Source of the DNA: an uncultured Microbulbifer sp.
Lineage (GTDB): Bacteria > Pseudomonadota > Gammaproteobacteria > Pseudomonadales > Cellvibrionaceae
Direction: 5' to 3'
Assembly: GCF_947498635.1 (NCBI RefSeq)
Contig: NZ_CANMKV010000015.1
Coordinates: 39,457-103,456 of the forward strand
Length of the DNA stretch: 64,000 nucleotides
This document shows, one piece after another, positions 55,337-63,964 of the stretch. The first letter of the stretch is position 1, and each line of letters begins with the position of its first letter. A program made the translations under genes and the position numbers. A model generated the notes under the pieces. The model had not been told where the DNA came from. It searched no databases and saw only the letters and a program-made list of their open reading frames with translations.

Positions 55337-56962
55337 TTATTCTGCGCCTGAAGGCGCGCTGATTTCAATCAGGGTTGGAGTCTGTCTGCCCAGTGCAGCA
55401 GTTACCGCTTCCGCCAACTGGCCTGGCTTGTCAATGCGACAGCCCTCGGCACCAAAGGCCTTGGCCAGAGCGACAAAATCCGGGGTGTGCAGATTTACCC
55501 CTTCCTGGGGCACTTCCGCGTCATCCATAAAGTCGCGGATTTCGCCGTAGCCGGCGTTATTCCATACCAAAATTGGCAACGGCAGTTGTTGTTCCACAGC
55601 CACGGCCAGCTCCCCCAATGTAAACATCAGACCGCCGTCGCCAATTAGGGCGATCACATCCCGATCACTGGATAGTTTGGCACCAACCGCGGCGGGCAGG
55701 GCGAAGCCCAGGGTACCGTAGCCGGTGGTGCAGGTCAGGTGACTGCGCGGGTGATACAGTGGCAGCGCGTGGTTGGTGTTATAGGCCAGCTGGGTGGAGT
55801 CTGTCACCAGGATACCGTTTTCCGGCAGGGCTTCGCGCAGGGCCTCCACCCAGGGGAAGCGCTCCTCGGAACCATCCCACCACTCCTTGCGGCAATCTCT
55901 CAGTAACTGGGCCATCTCTTGCTCGGAGTGCTCTCTTGCCTGGCCTCCGCGTGGAACCAGGGCAGCCTCTAATTGCTGCAGGCTCTCACTGGCGTCGGCA
56001 CAGATAGCCAGGTCTGGTTGGGCGTTGCATACCAGCTGTGCAGCATCTATATCGATACGAATCAGTTTTCCGGAGAAGGTGTAATCATCCCGTACCAGGT
56101 TGCGGTCGGTCTCGGAAAGCTCGGTGCCCACGGCCAGCACCACATCCGCGTTTTCTACGCGGCTGCGCACGCAATCGAAACTCAGGTTCGCGCCGCCACA
56201 CAGTGGGTGGCGCTCATCAACCACGCCCTTAGCGGCCAGTGATAGAAAAACCGGGGCGGCAATTTTTTCTGCCACCAGGCTGGCCGCTTTGCCCGCGTTT
56301 TGGGCACCCCCGCCCAGGAGGATTACCGGGCGCTGGGCAGATTGCAGCCAGTTGGTGGCGGTGGCGATAGCGGATGCACTCGCCGCCGCGGCCATAGCGG
56401 CCGGTGCAGCGCGGTAGTCCTCGAGTTGGCCGGGCATGGGGGCCGGGAAAAGATCGATGGGTATTTCGATATGTACAGGGCCGGGGCGGCTCGATTGCAG
56501 CAGCTGGAAAGCCCGCGCTAACACTTCCGGCAGCTGCTCTGCTTGGGTAAGGGTGTGTTGCCAGATACAAAAACCGCGACTGGCATCACTCTGGCATGGC
56601 AGTTCGTGCAGGCGTCCGCGCCCCATACCGAGGTCTTCGCGGCGGTTGATCGCGGAAATCACCAGCATGGGAATTGAGTCGGAATAGGCCTGGGCCATAG
56701 CGGTGGCGGCGTTGGTGAGGCCTGGGCCGGTGATCAGAAAGCAGACACCGGGCTTACCGCTGGCGCGGGCGTAGCCATCCGCCATAAAAGCGGCGCCCTG
56801 TTCGTGGCGTGGAGTGATATGCATCAGGTCACTGCCGGGTAGGCCGCGGTAAAGTTCGATGGTGTGGACGCCGGGAATGCCGAAGACCTTTTCCACCTGG
56901 TAATCGCGTAACAGACGCATAAGCACCTGGGCACATGTGGGCGCAGAGGACATAGCCACCAT
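55337..56962 (-). CDS. AruI-like thiamine-diphosphate decarboxylase
   Basis: 541-aa member of the acetolactate-synthase-like ThDP family. FGIPGVHTIELYRGLPGS, HITPRHEQGAAFMADGYARASGKPGVCF and GRGRLHELPCQS match my recollection of P. aeruginosa AruI (5-guanidino-2-oxopentanoate decarboxylase) closely. The ThDP motif is LIGDGGLMFTLGELA followed by WNNAGYGEI. AruH (the transaminase) is not in the window. Start ATG 56962 or GTG 56959, with AAGGA just upstream. Confidence 0.8.
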   Translation of the reverse strand: MVAMSSAPTCAQVLMRLLRDYQVEKVFGIPGVHTIELYRGLPGSDLMHITPRHEQGAAFMADGYARASGKPGVCFLITGPGLTNAATAMAQAYSDSIPMLVISAINRREDLGMGRGRLHELPCQSDASRGFCIWQHTLTQAEQLPEVLARAFQLLQSSRPGPVHIEIPIDLFPAPMPGQLEDYRAAPAAMAAAASASAIATATNWLQSAQRPVILLGGGAQNAGKAASLVAEKIAAPVFLSLAAKGVVDERHPLCGGANLSFDCVRSRVENADVVLAVGTELSETDRNLVRDDYTFSGKLIRIDIDAAQLVCNAQPDLAICADASESLQQLEAALVPRGGQAREHSEQEMAQLLRDCRKEWWDGSEERFPWVEALREALPENGILVTDSTQLAYNTNHALPLYHPRSHLTCTTGYGTLGFALPAAVGAKLSSDRDVIALIGDGGLMFTLGELAVAVEQQLPLPILVWNNAGYGEIRDFMDDAEVPQEGVNLHTPDFVALAKAFGAEGCRIDKPGQLAEAVTAALGRQTPTLIEISAPSGAE

Positions 56963-57159
56963 TTTCCTTATTTGTGTAAAAATGCAGTGAGCCTAGCGGC
57001 CCGCCAAAAGCCACGCAAGCGTCCGCAGAGTCTGCACCTGCGAGGGGAAAATCGCAGGAAAATTGAGATTCACCCTGCAGCGCGACAGGAAAGTTTGTAC
57101 GCAAGTCACCGGATTCCCGCCTTCACGGGAGCTGGGCGCGGGGGAACAACAGGGAAGGT

Positions 57160-57188
57160 TTGACAAGCGGCTTCGGCAAAAATAGCGT
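57160..57188 (+). promoter_or_regulatory. sigma70-like promoter of pdxH
   Basis: TTGACA at 57160-57165 is a consensus -35 box. TAGCGT at 57183-57188, 17 bp away, is a weak -10. It lies about 50 nt upstream of the pdxH ATG. Confidence 0.5.
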
Positions 57189-57240
57189 TGCCGTAGTGGC
57201 TGGATATATTTTGAGCTTGAATAACTTAGGAAGTAACACC

Positions 57241-57879
57241 ATGGAAATCGATCAATGGCGCCGAGATTACGTGCTTGGCAGTTTGCACCGCTCTGAGTTG
57301 AAGCCCACCCCGGCAAAGCAATTTAGCCAATGGTTGGAAGAGATCCTGGCGGCGGGTCTGGATGACCCCACCGCAATGTCTCTCGCTACGGTAGGTACTT
57401 CAGGTCAGCCCTCTCAGCGTATCGTCCAGTTAAAAGGCTTCGACGAATCCGGTTTTGTGTTTTACACCAACCTGCACAGCAAAAAAGCGCGGGATATGGA
57501 GGTTAACCCCCAGGTTTCTCTGTTATTTCCCTGGCATCCCCTGGAGCGTCAGGTCATTGTCTACGGCAAGGTGCAGCCAGTGGCCCGCGAGGACGCCGTT
57601 ACTTATTTCCAGTCCCGCCCGCTGAATAGCCAGCTGGCGGCCTGGGCCTCTCGCCAAAGTCAGCCGGTTTCCTCCCGAGAGGAATTGCAAAAACAATTTG
57701 ACCTGGAGAGGTCCCGCTTTGCCGGTGGAGAAGTGCCGTTGCCAGATTTTTGGGGGGGTTACCGGGTTATGCCCCACGCAGTGGAATTTTGGCAGGGTGG
57801 CGCCTATCGCCTACACGACCGATTTATGTACCAGATTGATGACGGCGGCCTGTGGACAGTGGAACGGCTGTCTCCATAG
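57241..57879 (+). CDS. pdxH: pyridoxamine 5'-phosphate oxidase
   Basis: FMN enzyme making pyridoxal phosphate from PNP/PMP. 212 aa with PQRIVQLKGF-like QPSQRIVQLKGFDESGFVFYTN, then RPLNSQLAAWASRQSQ and the C-terminal end FWQGGAYRLHDRF plus ERLSP. The ATG at 57241 has TTAGGAAG upstream and fits the family; the in-frame extension to 57160 runs across the promoter and is not used. Confidence 0.95.
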   Translation: MEIDQWRRDYVLGSLHRSELKPTPAKQFSQWLEEILAAGLDDPTAMSLATVGTSGQPSQRIVQLKGFDESGFVFYTNLHSKKARDMEVNPQVSLLFPWHPLERQVIVYGKVQPVAREDAVTYFQSRPLNSQLAAWASRQSQPVSSREELQKQFDLERSRFAGGEVPLPDFWGGYRVMPHAVEFWQGGAYRLHDRFMYQIDDGGLWTVERLSP

Positions 57880-57906
57880 TGTTTTGTTAACCCCCGATCC
57901 TTGCCG

Positions 57907-57950
57907 AGGAGGGGCTGGTTCCCCTCCTTGGTTGCCGGTGTTTTTTCTCG
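57907..57950 (+). terminator. terminator after pdxH
   Basis: AGGAGGGG (57907-57914) pairs with CCCCTCCT (57921-57928) over a 6-nt loop. A run of six T follows after about 20 nt (57941 on), so the fit to an intrinsic terminator is reasonable but not textbook. Confidence 0.55.
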
Positions 57951-58127
57951 CTTTTCTTCTTTTCCTCCTCTCTCACCTTTTACCTTTCGCGCGCTTGCAC
58001 TCACTGGCTATTGGCGTATCGGGGCGCTTAGAATATTGCGCCATGAACACCGCGGGAATGTTGATCAATAAGCCCGGTGGAAACGACAAGCGTTAGTTGA
58101 GCCTTAGAAAAATAGGTAGAGGGGATT

Positions 58128-59819
58128 ATGGCGATTATTGGTATCGATCTGGGCACCACCAATAGTGCCTGTGGGGTAATGACGGACGAAGGGGTAACGC
58201 TGATCCCCAACCGCCTGGGAGAGGCGCTGACGCCCTCGGTGGTTGGCCTGGACGATGATGGCAAGCTGGTAGTGGGGAAAACAGCCAAAGAGCGTCTGAT
58301 TAACCACAGCGACACCACGGTGGCCGCCTTTAAACGTTTAATGGGCACAGACCATAAGATCAAACTGGGTCGCCAGCAATTCAGCGCACCTGAACTCTCG
58401 GCGCTGGTGCTGCGCTCGCTCAAAGAGGATGCCGAGGCTTATCTCAAGGAGGAAGTCACCGAAGCGGTAATCAGCGTTCCCGCCTATTTTAATGATAACC
58501 AGCGCCAAGCGACAAAATTGGCTGGAGAGCTGGCAGGCCTCAAGGTAGAACGCCTGATCAACGAGCCTACCGCTGCGGCAATTGCCTACGGCCTGCACGA
58601 TAAGCGGGAGGGGAATTTCCTGGTGCTCGACCTGGGCGGCGGCACTTTTGATGTCTCTATCCTGGAATTTTTCGACGGCATTATGGAGGTGCATGCCAGT
58701 GCGGGTGACAACTTCCTCGGCGGTGAGGATTTTGTCGAGGCCATGATTGACAGCACCTTGGAAGAGTTGGCACTGAAAAAATCTTCACTCAAACCGCACG
58801 AACTGCAAAATCTGTATATGCAGATGGAGACCGCTAAGCGCCGTATCAGTCAGCAGTCGGAGCAGCTTCTCACATTAAAAATCGGTGGGCGTGAGCTGGA
58901 GTGGCGGGTTACCCCCGAATGGTTTGAAAAGCTCAGTACCCCGTTGTTACTGCGCGCCAAGCGTCCGATTGAGCGCGCTATGCGCGATGCCGACTTGCCG
59001 CCGAGTAAAATTGATGAGGTGATATTGGTGGGCGGCTCAACCCGCCTAGCTTTATTCCGCTCTATGGTGGGACGTATGTTTGGTCGCCTGCCTTCCTGTC
59101 ATCTGGACCCGGATACCGTGGTGGCCATGGGAGCGGCGATCCAGGCCGGCCTCAAGGCTAAAAATTCTGCGCTGGATGATATTGTCCTTACCGATGTTTG
59201 CCCCTACACCCTGGGCACCGGCATCGTGAATGAAGACAGCCCGCAGCTGGGCAATTACTTCCTGCCGATTATTGAGCGCAACACCGTGGTGCCGGTGAGT
59301 ATCGTGCGCAGCGTCTGCACTGCCCGCGATGATCAGAACGAAGTTTGTATCGATATTTACCAGGGGGAAAATCGCCTGGTAAAGAAAAATGTTTATCTGG
59401 GTGAACTCACTGTACCGGTACCCAAGAAACCCAGGGGCGAGGAAGTAGTGGAAGTGCGCTATAGCTACGATATGAATGGTCTGCTGGAAGTGGATGTCAC
59501 CGTGGCTTCAACCGGTAAGACATTTAACAAACTGGTGGAGTTTACGCCGGGCGCCCTGAGTGCGCAGGACAAAGCCCAGGCACTGGTAAAACTGGCCAAA
59601 CTCAAATTCCACCCCCGTGAAGACGAAGAAAACCAAGCTTTACTCGCCCGCGGTGAGCGTTTGTATGAAGCGGGCCTCGGCGAGCAGCGCGATTATATTT
59701 CCAAATTGCTCGCTAGTTTTGACCGGGTATTGGATAAGCAAAACCTGGTGGAAATTGGCAAGGTGCGCGCCGAAATCACGGAGATTTTCGATAAGCTCGA
59801 CGGTGAGGACTGGATTTAA
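58128..59819 (+). CDS. hscC: HscC-type Hsp70 chaperone
   Basis: 563-aa Hsp70 paralogue, about 75 aa shorter than DnaK, as for HscC. ATPase motifs: IGIDLGTTNSACGV at the start, AVISVPAYFNDNQRQATKLAGELAGL, NEPTAAAIAYGL, LVLDLGGGTFDVSIL, ILVGGSTRLALFRSMV. The substrate-binding part ends without the DnaK-type lid. Partner J proteins in E. coli are the membrane DjlB/DjlC type. GAGGGG lies just before the ATG. Its stop shares one base with the next start (TAATG), so translation is coupled. Confidence 0.93.
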   Translation: MAIIGIDLGTTNSACGVMTDEGVTLIPNRLGEALTPSVVGLDDDGKLVVGKTAKERLINHSDTTVAAFKRLMGTDHKIKLGRQQFSAPELSALVLRSLKEDAEAYLKEEVTEAVISVPAYFNDNQRQATKLAGELAGLKVERLINEPTAAAIAYGLHDKREGNFLVLDLGGGTFDVSILEFFDGIMEVHASAGDNFLGGEDFVEAMIDSTLEELALKKSSLKPHELQNLYMQMETAKRRISQQSEQLLTLKIGGRELEWRVTPEWFEKLSTPLLLRAKRPIERAMRDADLPPSKIDEVILVGGSTRLALFRSMVGRMFGRLPSCHLDPDTVVAMGAAIQAGLKAKNSALDDIVLTDVCPYTLGTGIVNEDSPQLGNYFLPIIERNTVVPVSIVRSVCTARDDQNEVCIDIYQGENRLVKKNVYLGELTVPVPKKPRGEEVVEVRYSYDMNGLLEVDVTVASTGKTFNKLVEFTPGALSAQDKAQALVKLAKLKFHPREDEENQALLARGERLYEAGLGEQRDYISKLLASFDRVLDKQNLVEIGKVRAEITEIFDKLDGEDWI

Positions 59820-61234
59820 TGAGCCCCTGGGAGATTCTCGAGTTAGAGCCCTGTAATGACGCGCGCGCGATCAAGCGCGCCTACGCAAAAAAACTGAAGC
59901 AAACCCGTCCGGATGAAAAGCCCGAAGAGTTTCAGCAATTACACAGCGCCTATAAGTGGGCGCTGAAAGCCGCCGAGGAGCTTAAAGAAGAAAAAAAGGA
60001 AGGTGAGGAACCGCACAGTACTGAGGTGCTTGCGGAAGTTGCCAGTGCTGAGCAGGCTGCACTTTCCACTGAGGCCGCGCAATTACAGGGGCAGGCAGAG
60101 ACGCCGGTGCAACAAAGAAGTGAGCTGAATCATCAAGATCAGTCCCCAGTAACTCATGAAGCTATTGAGCAGGCCCCACCAGAAGTATCTCTTGACCAGG
60201 GGCAGGAAACTGAGGGGGAAAGACAGCGGGAGGCCTCTACAGAGAAACCTGTTGAAGAGCAACATTCTAAAGATAAGAACGCACATGAAGATATTGTGCA
60301 AGAAAATCCTATTGAAGAGGATGACACTGAACAAGACCCACAGCGAGCACTGCGAATTGCCGAGTACCATCGGGTGTTGGAGCAAGTGGATAGGCTGCTG
60401 CAAGAACCCAGTAATTTCAATGTAAAAGAGAATTGGCGTTTTCTCACCGATACACCCTATATGCTCGATGAGGAATATAATTGGAATCTGGGCCTCTCAA
60501 TCTTCGAACGTTTTGCCAGAATAAATTTTCAGGCTAGTGAAACTACCTCGAAAGGTAAAAAACAAGCTCAGATTTCTAACAATATTCTTCAGTACTGCAA
60601 TAGCTTGTTCGACTGGGATGGTAATGCCTCCTATTTATACGGCGCCTTGGACGAGTCCCTTTGTGATTGCATTTTTAATTCGCTGCAAAGCGAAGAAGTT
60701 ACTGTAGACCCCGCCCAAGGGCTCCGAGGTGGGCGCAAGCTGATCCGGCAGAAAATCACCCAGCCGGAAGAAACCTATGATCAATACTACTTTGGCCACT
60801 TGCTGGCCCGGGGCGTTGCGGTCTTACTGGATGTATTGTTGTTGTACGTCGCGGTTGGCTTTATCGCCTCCATTGTGATGATGAAGGTTTACGATATGTC
60901 AGAAGGTGCGGCGACAACCATTACTTTGGGGATCTGCGGTCTGGCCTATCTGCTGGTGGCCTGGATTGCAGAGAGCTCCCGCTTTCAGGCGACGCCGGGT
61001 AAATATCTGATGGGCTATAAGGTCACCAACAAAAAATTTGAGCGAATAGGCTATGGCCACGGCCTTTGGCGTCTACTGAGCTTCACTCTCACCCTACCGT
61101 TGGGAAAGATCGGTTGGTTGATTAACTGCTTCTTAGGTGGAAACCTGATACACGACCGCCTCAGCGCAAGCCATGTTATCAACATGCGTAAATCCCGCGA
61201 GGAGTATTTGCGTAGATTGCGGGGGGAGGGGTGA
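59819..61234 (+). CDS. degenerate J-domain / RDD membrane protein, partner of HscC
   Basis: 471 aa. Residues 1-50 look like the shortened J domain of DjlC-type proteins (SPWEILELEPCNDARAIKRAYAKKL...FQQLHSAYKWAL), but the HPD tripeptide is RPD (R30-D32). A long acidic Glu/Gln-rich linker (about 55-175) follows, then an uncharacterised alpha-helical part, then from about 325 an RDD-type membrane domain with spans near 330-360 and 370-390 and the end GGNLIHDRLSASHVI. The single-base overlap with hscC supports a joint function; the HPD change suggests it binds rather than fully stimulates the ATPase (inference). Confidence 0.82.
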   Translation: MSPWEILELEPCNDARAIKRAYAKKLKQTRPDEKPEEFQQLHSAYKWALKAAEELKEEKKEGEEPHSTEVLAEVASAEQAALSTEAAQLQGQAETPVQQRSELNHQDQSPVTHEAIEQAPPEVSLDQGQETEGERQREASTEKPVEEQHSKDKNAHEDIVQENPIEEDDTEQDPQRALRIAEYHRVLEQVDRLLQEPSNFNVKENWRFLTDTPYMLDEEYNWNLGLSIFERFARINFQASETTSKGKKQAQISNNILQYCNSLFDWDGNASYLYGALDESLCDCIFNSLQSEEVTVDPAQGLRGGRKLIRQKITQPEETYDQYYFGHLLARGVAVLLDVLLLYVAVGFIASIVMMKVYDMSEGAATTITLGICGLAYLLVAWIAESSRFQATPGKYLMGYKVTNKKFERIGYGHGLWRLLSFTLTLPLGKIGWLINCFLGGNLIHDRLSASHVINMRKSREEYLRRLRGEG

Positions 61235-61575
61235 TGCCAGTAGTCTCAAAAGAGAATGTCGAGCACTACTCCTGGGGAGAGGGCTGCGATGGATGGCACT
61301 TGGTACGAACCGATTCTCTCAGTGTGATTCAGGAGAGAGTGCCTACTGGCTGCTCAGAAGTTCGACACCTGCACCGGCAATCTGAACAGTTTTTCTTTGT
61401 ACTACAGGGCACGGCCACGATTGAATGTGGTGATGAAGAGTATTTACTCTCTCCTGGCCAGGGTTTGCATATAGCCGCAGGAATTCCTCATCAGTTGTTA
61501 AATAAGGCTGATGTAGACTTGATTTTTACCGTTACCTCAACACCGCCTAGCCATGGGGATAGGGTGGAGTTGTAG
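61234..61575 (+). CDS. small cupin-domain protein
   Basis: 113 aa, one cupin barrel: VRHLHRQSEQFFFVLQGTATIECG (motif 1 with the two His) and GQGLHIAAGIPHQLLN (motif 2). Metal-binding small cupin, substrate unknown. GGGGAGGGG ribosome site lies inside the end of the J/RDD gene and the ATG overlaps its TGA (GTGATG), so it is the third member of the hscC operon. Confidence 0.85.
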   Translation: MPVVSKENVEHYSWGEGCDGWHLVRTDSLSVIQERVPTGCSEVRHLHRQSEQFFFVLQGTATIECGDEEYLLSPGQGLHIAAGIPHQLLNKADVDLIFTVTSTPPSHGDRVEL

Positions 61576-61651
61576 AGTTAATGTATTAGTGCAATAAAAA
61601 TTGGATTTGCTGCCTGTCATTTTGAGGCAGTTTTGCTTTTCTAGAGGTTAT

Positions 61652-62250
61652 ATGACATTTAAAGCAGATGTTCTTGCGGCTGCCAAGCTGAAGGCGGAAG
61701 AACTTGAAGATTGGAAGTTTGTATCTAAACGGTATCAATCTCGCCCGGTAAAATTTTGTGACCTCATAATTGATCCTTTTTGGTTTTTTTATGGTTCTCC
61801 CGCCGCAGCAATGATACAGCCTGCGGTAGGTGTTTATATTAAGGAGGTCGAAGTTATAGTATCTGATTTGTCAGGTCTTCCAGTTGGTAAAATTGCTACT
61901 TTTCCAAAAAGATTCATAGGAAAGAGTTGGGGTATCCTCTGGAATTTACCGTCTATGTTAAAGATTTTGGCAGTCAGCAAGAGGCAGTGGAACAAGTTTT
62001 TTATAATTTGGGTGGCATAATTCAGTTTGGCAAGGAGTATATAGATGAGCAGTATTGCTTAGATACTAAGGAAAAATTATACCTAAGTGTTCCTGAAGTA
62101 ACGCGAGGAATGCGATGCGTACATTATTGTGTTGTACGTGGGTTGCTTGGCGATACGGATTATATAAAAAGGGTGCTAAACAGAGAGATTGATTCTGAAG
62201 GTTATCAGGACCTAGAACTTATAGGTAAGATATTTGATTATTTTTCCTGA
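61652..62250 (+). pseudogene. unknown gene split by a one-base frameshift in an A-run
   Basis: Two overlapping frames join into one protein of about 200 aa. Frame one runs from ATG 61652 (MTFKADVLAAAKLK) to ATFPK; frame two continues IHRKELGYPLEFTVYVKDFG to a stop at 62250. The switch is at the AAAAA run 61906-61910: one additional A would restore a single frame (FPKKIHRKEL). So this is a true indel, an assembly error in the homopolymer, or a slippage site. No family recognised; AT-rich composition, unlike the core. Confidence 0.65.
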
Positions 62251-62380
62251 AAATTAGTTGTAAGGCTGGGAGAGTTCACTTTTTGTAGTGGGTTGTTATT
62301 TTTTTGATATGTATTTTTTGGTGAATTTTCTTTTCTAGGCTTTTTTTGTGCGGCTGTAGATAACAGAGTTGAGATTTAAT

Positions 62381-62809
62381 ATGAATGTTTTGTTAATAGT
62401 TGGGGCTGTTGCTATATTGATTGCACTTTATCGTGCAGCAGCCAGTAAGAATATACCGCAAAGCCCGGCGGCATGTGGTATAGCATTCTTTACCGTTACT
62501 GCCGGTTTGGCTTCTTGGTTGTATCTATTATCTGCTATTCCTTTCCATTCCCTGTACTTGCTGGTAAGTATTATCTCACTACCCCTGACATTGTTGTTGG
62601 GTGGTGCTATGGCGGCGCGTACAAGTGAGGATACTGCCTCAATGAATGCCAAAATTGTATTGGCTGTTGCGGCGCCCCCCTATTTTCTGATTACTTTTAT
62701 TGCTTTTATGAATTCTTCCGGGTGGGCCATTGTTTATGCATTAATAATATATATTCCCTGTATTATTGGTGGGCGATATATTGGCAGTAAATATTTGCAA
62801 GTAAAATGA
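62381..62809 (+). CDS. small four-span membrane protein
   Basis: 142 aa, hydrophobic throughout: spans near 5-20, 32-52, 57-78 and 90-128. The motif RAAASKNIPQSPAACGIAFF follows the first span. Not recognised as a known family. The nearest start is ATG 62381 with weak GAG ribosome site. It sits in the AT-rich accessory stretch. Confidence 0.6.
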   Translation: MNVLLIVGAVAILIALYRAAASKNIPQSPAACGIAFFTVTAGLASWLYLLSAIPFHSLYLLVSIISLPLTLLLGGAMAARTSEDTASMNAKIVLAVAAPPYFLITFIAFMNSSGWAIVYALIIYIPCIIGGRYIGSKYLQVK

Positions 62810-62940
62810 TATGGGGTGAGTGGTTTTGTCGATTCTACTGTGATACCAGACTGGTAAGCGTGGCCATACAGCTTGGTGTTTGAGGTTAAGTGAATTTTTT
62901 TGGGGAATATAGCCAGTGAAAATTTATCCTCCTTTTTTTG

Positions 62941-63444
62941 ATGGGCAACCTAAAGGTCGCAGATAGAAGAATAGATGTAATCAAAAAGAATGGCGCCTAT
63001 TTTCTGTATTCAGAGCTGGATGAAGGCGTGATTTTGCGTGATTTTGCATGATTTTTTCCAGGCTTGGGACTCCTTACCCTAGGTAGGGGGCTATCTATTG
63101 ATAAAAAGAAAGGTCTTCTTCATAAGTTTATAATTAATTACGCTGTCTATGATGTGCTCAGTGGAGACTTGAAGGATAAATATCAAGGTGATGCTTATTT
63201 TAAAGAGGTGGGTATTGAGTCTCTAAGAAGTAATTATGCGATGGCCGGTGGGCATATTGTAACGACAGATCGGAAAGAAGGGGTAGTTGGGGCCTTTAAT
63301 ACCACCACCCACAAATTTGATTGGGTGCACAAAGAATAAGTTGTCAGCTTTCCACCTTCACCTCCTATTATTTATAGAGGTCCTTATTTGCTAGTCTATG
63401 ATTACTCGGGGACGTTGCATATCTTTGAGAGGGTGGTCGAGTAA
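62941..63444 (+). pseudogene. beta-propeller-like gene remnant with two in-frame stops
   Basis: One frame from ATG 62941 to TAA 63442-63444 codes a coherent protein-like chain apart from a TGA at 63049-63051 and a TAA at 63337-63339. Phrases such as DVIKKNGAYFLYSELDEG, GRGLSIDKKKGLLHKFI, GGHIVTTDRKEGVVGAFN and YRGPYLLVYDYSGTLHIFE look like PQQ/WD-type propeller strands. The first stop lies in a 10-bp tandem repeat (63028-63057). Another start in a different frame (GTG 62916, VKIYPPFFDG) hints at a further frameshift near 62960. Confidence 0.6.
63028..63057 (+). repeat. 10-bp tandem repeat carrying the first stop of the pseudogene
   Basis: gtgattttgc occurs twice in tandem (63028-63037, 63038-63047), followed by a degenerate third copy atgatttttt. 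The TGA that breaks the frame lies in this third copy. Confidence 0.7.
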
Positions 63445-63964
63445 GGTTTTAAAGGGGGAGGCATTATTTTTTAGTGTTTCTGGCAGTGGGTGGTTTTGTA
63501 TTTTTGGGGTTGGTAGTTATGTAAGTATATTTACCATTCGAAGTGGTGATTTCTTATAGGGTAGTTTGAAATTGGGTGGAGATCCATGATCATAAGGCAA
63601 GCTGCTCAGTGACCACTTAGAAATTAAGAACAATTTTTTAGGTGTGTCAGAAATAGCTCTCACTTGAAGTTAAGTAATGTTAAATGCTTTTGTTTGATCC
63701 CGTCTTCTTTTATCCTTGCCTCAAGGTTAGTGTTCTACTTATTTTTTTGTAATAAAAGGATGAGGTTCTTTGTTGTTGCCCTCAAGGCCATTAGCCATGT
63801 GGTGAGAGTTTGGAGCCCTATAATAATTGCAAATTGGTGAGGATATGTTTAATGTAGGGTGGTGAAAATTTTTCCTTTTGAGTTTTGCAATGATTTTTTT
63901 CAGGTGCTGCCTTTGCGAGGCAGGTTATTAACCCGGCGATCCTATAGTTCTATATAATATCCAA
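63445..63964. other. 520-bp AT-rich stretch without a gene
   Basis: Several T- and A-runs and no open frame that looks coding. The last 60 bases before 63965 (ttattaacccgg, tatagttctatataat) may include the end of a mobile element, but no clear terminal inverted repeat can be drawn within the window. Confidence 0.4.

Noticed and set aside
61906..61910. Canonical -1 programmed frameshift site
   Set aside because: The zero-frame codons (CCA AAA AGA) do not form an X XXY YYZ heptamer and no clear downstream pseudoknot was seen; indel or homopolymer error is simpler.
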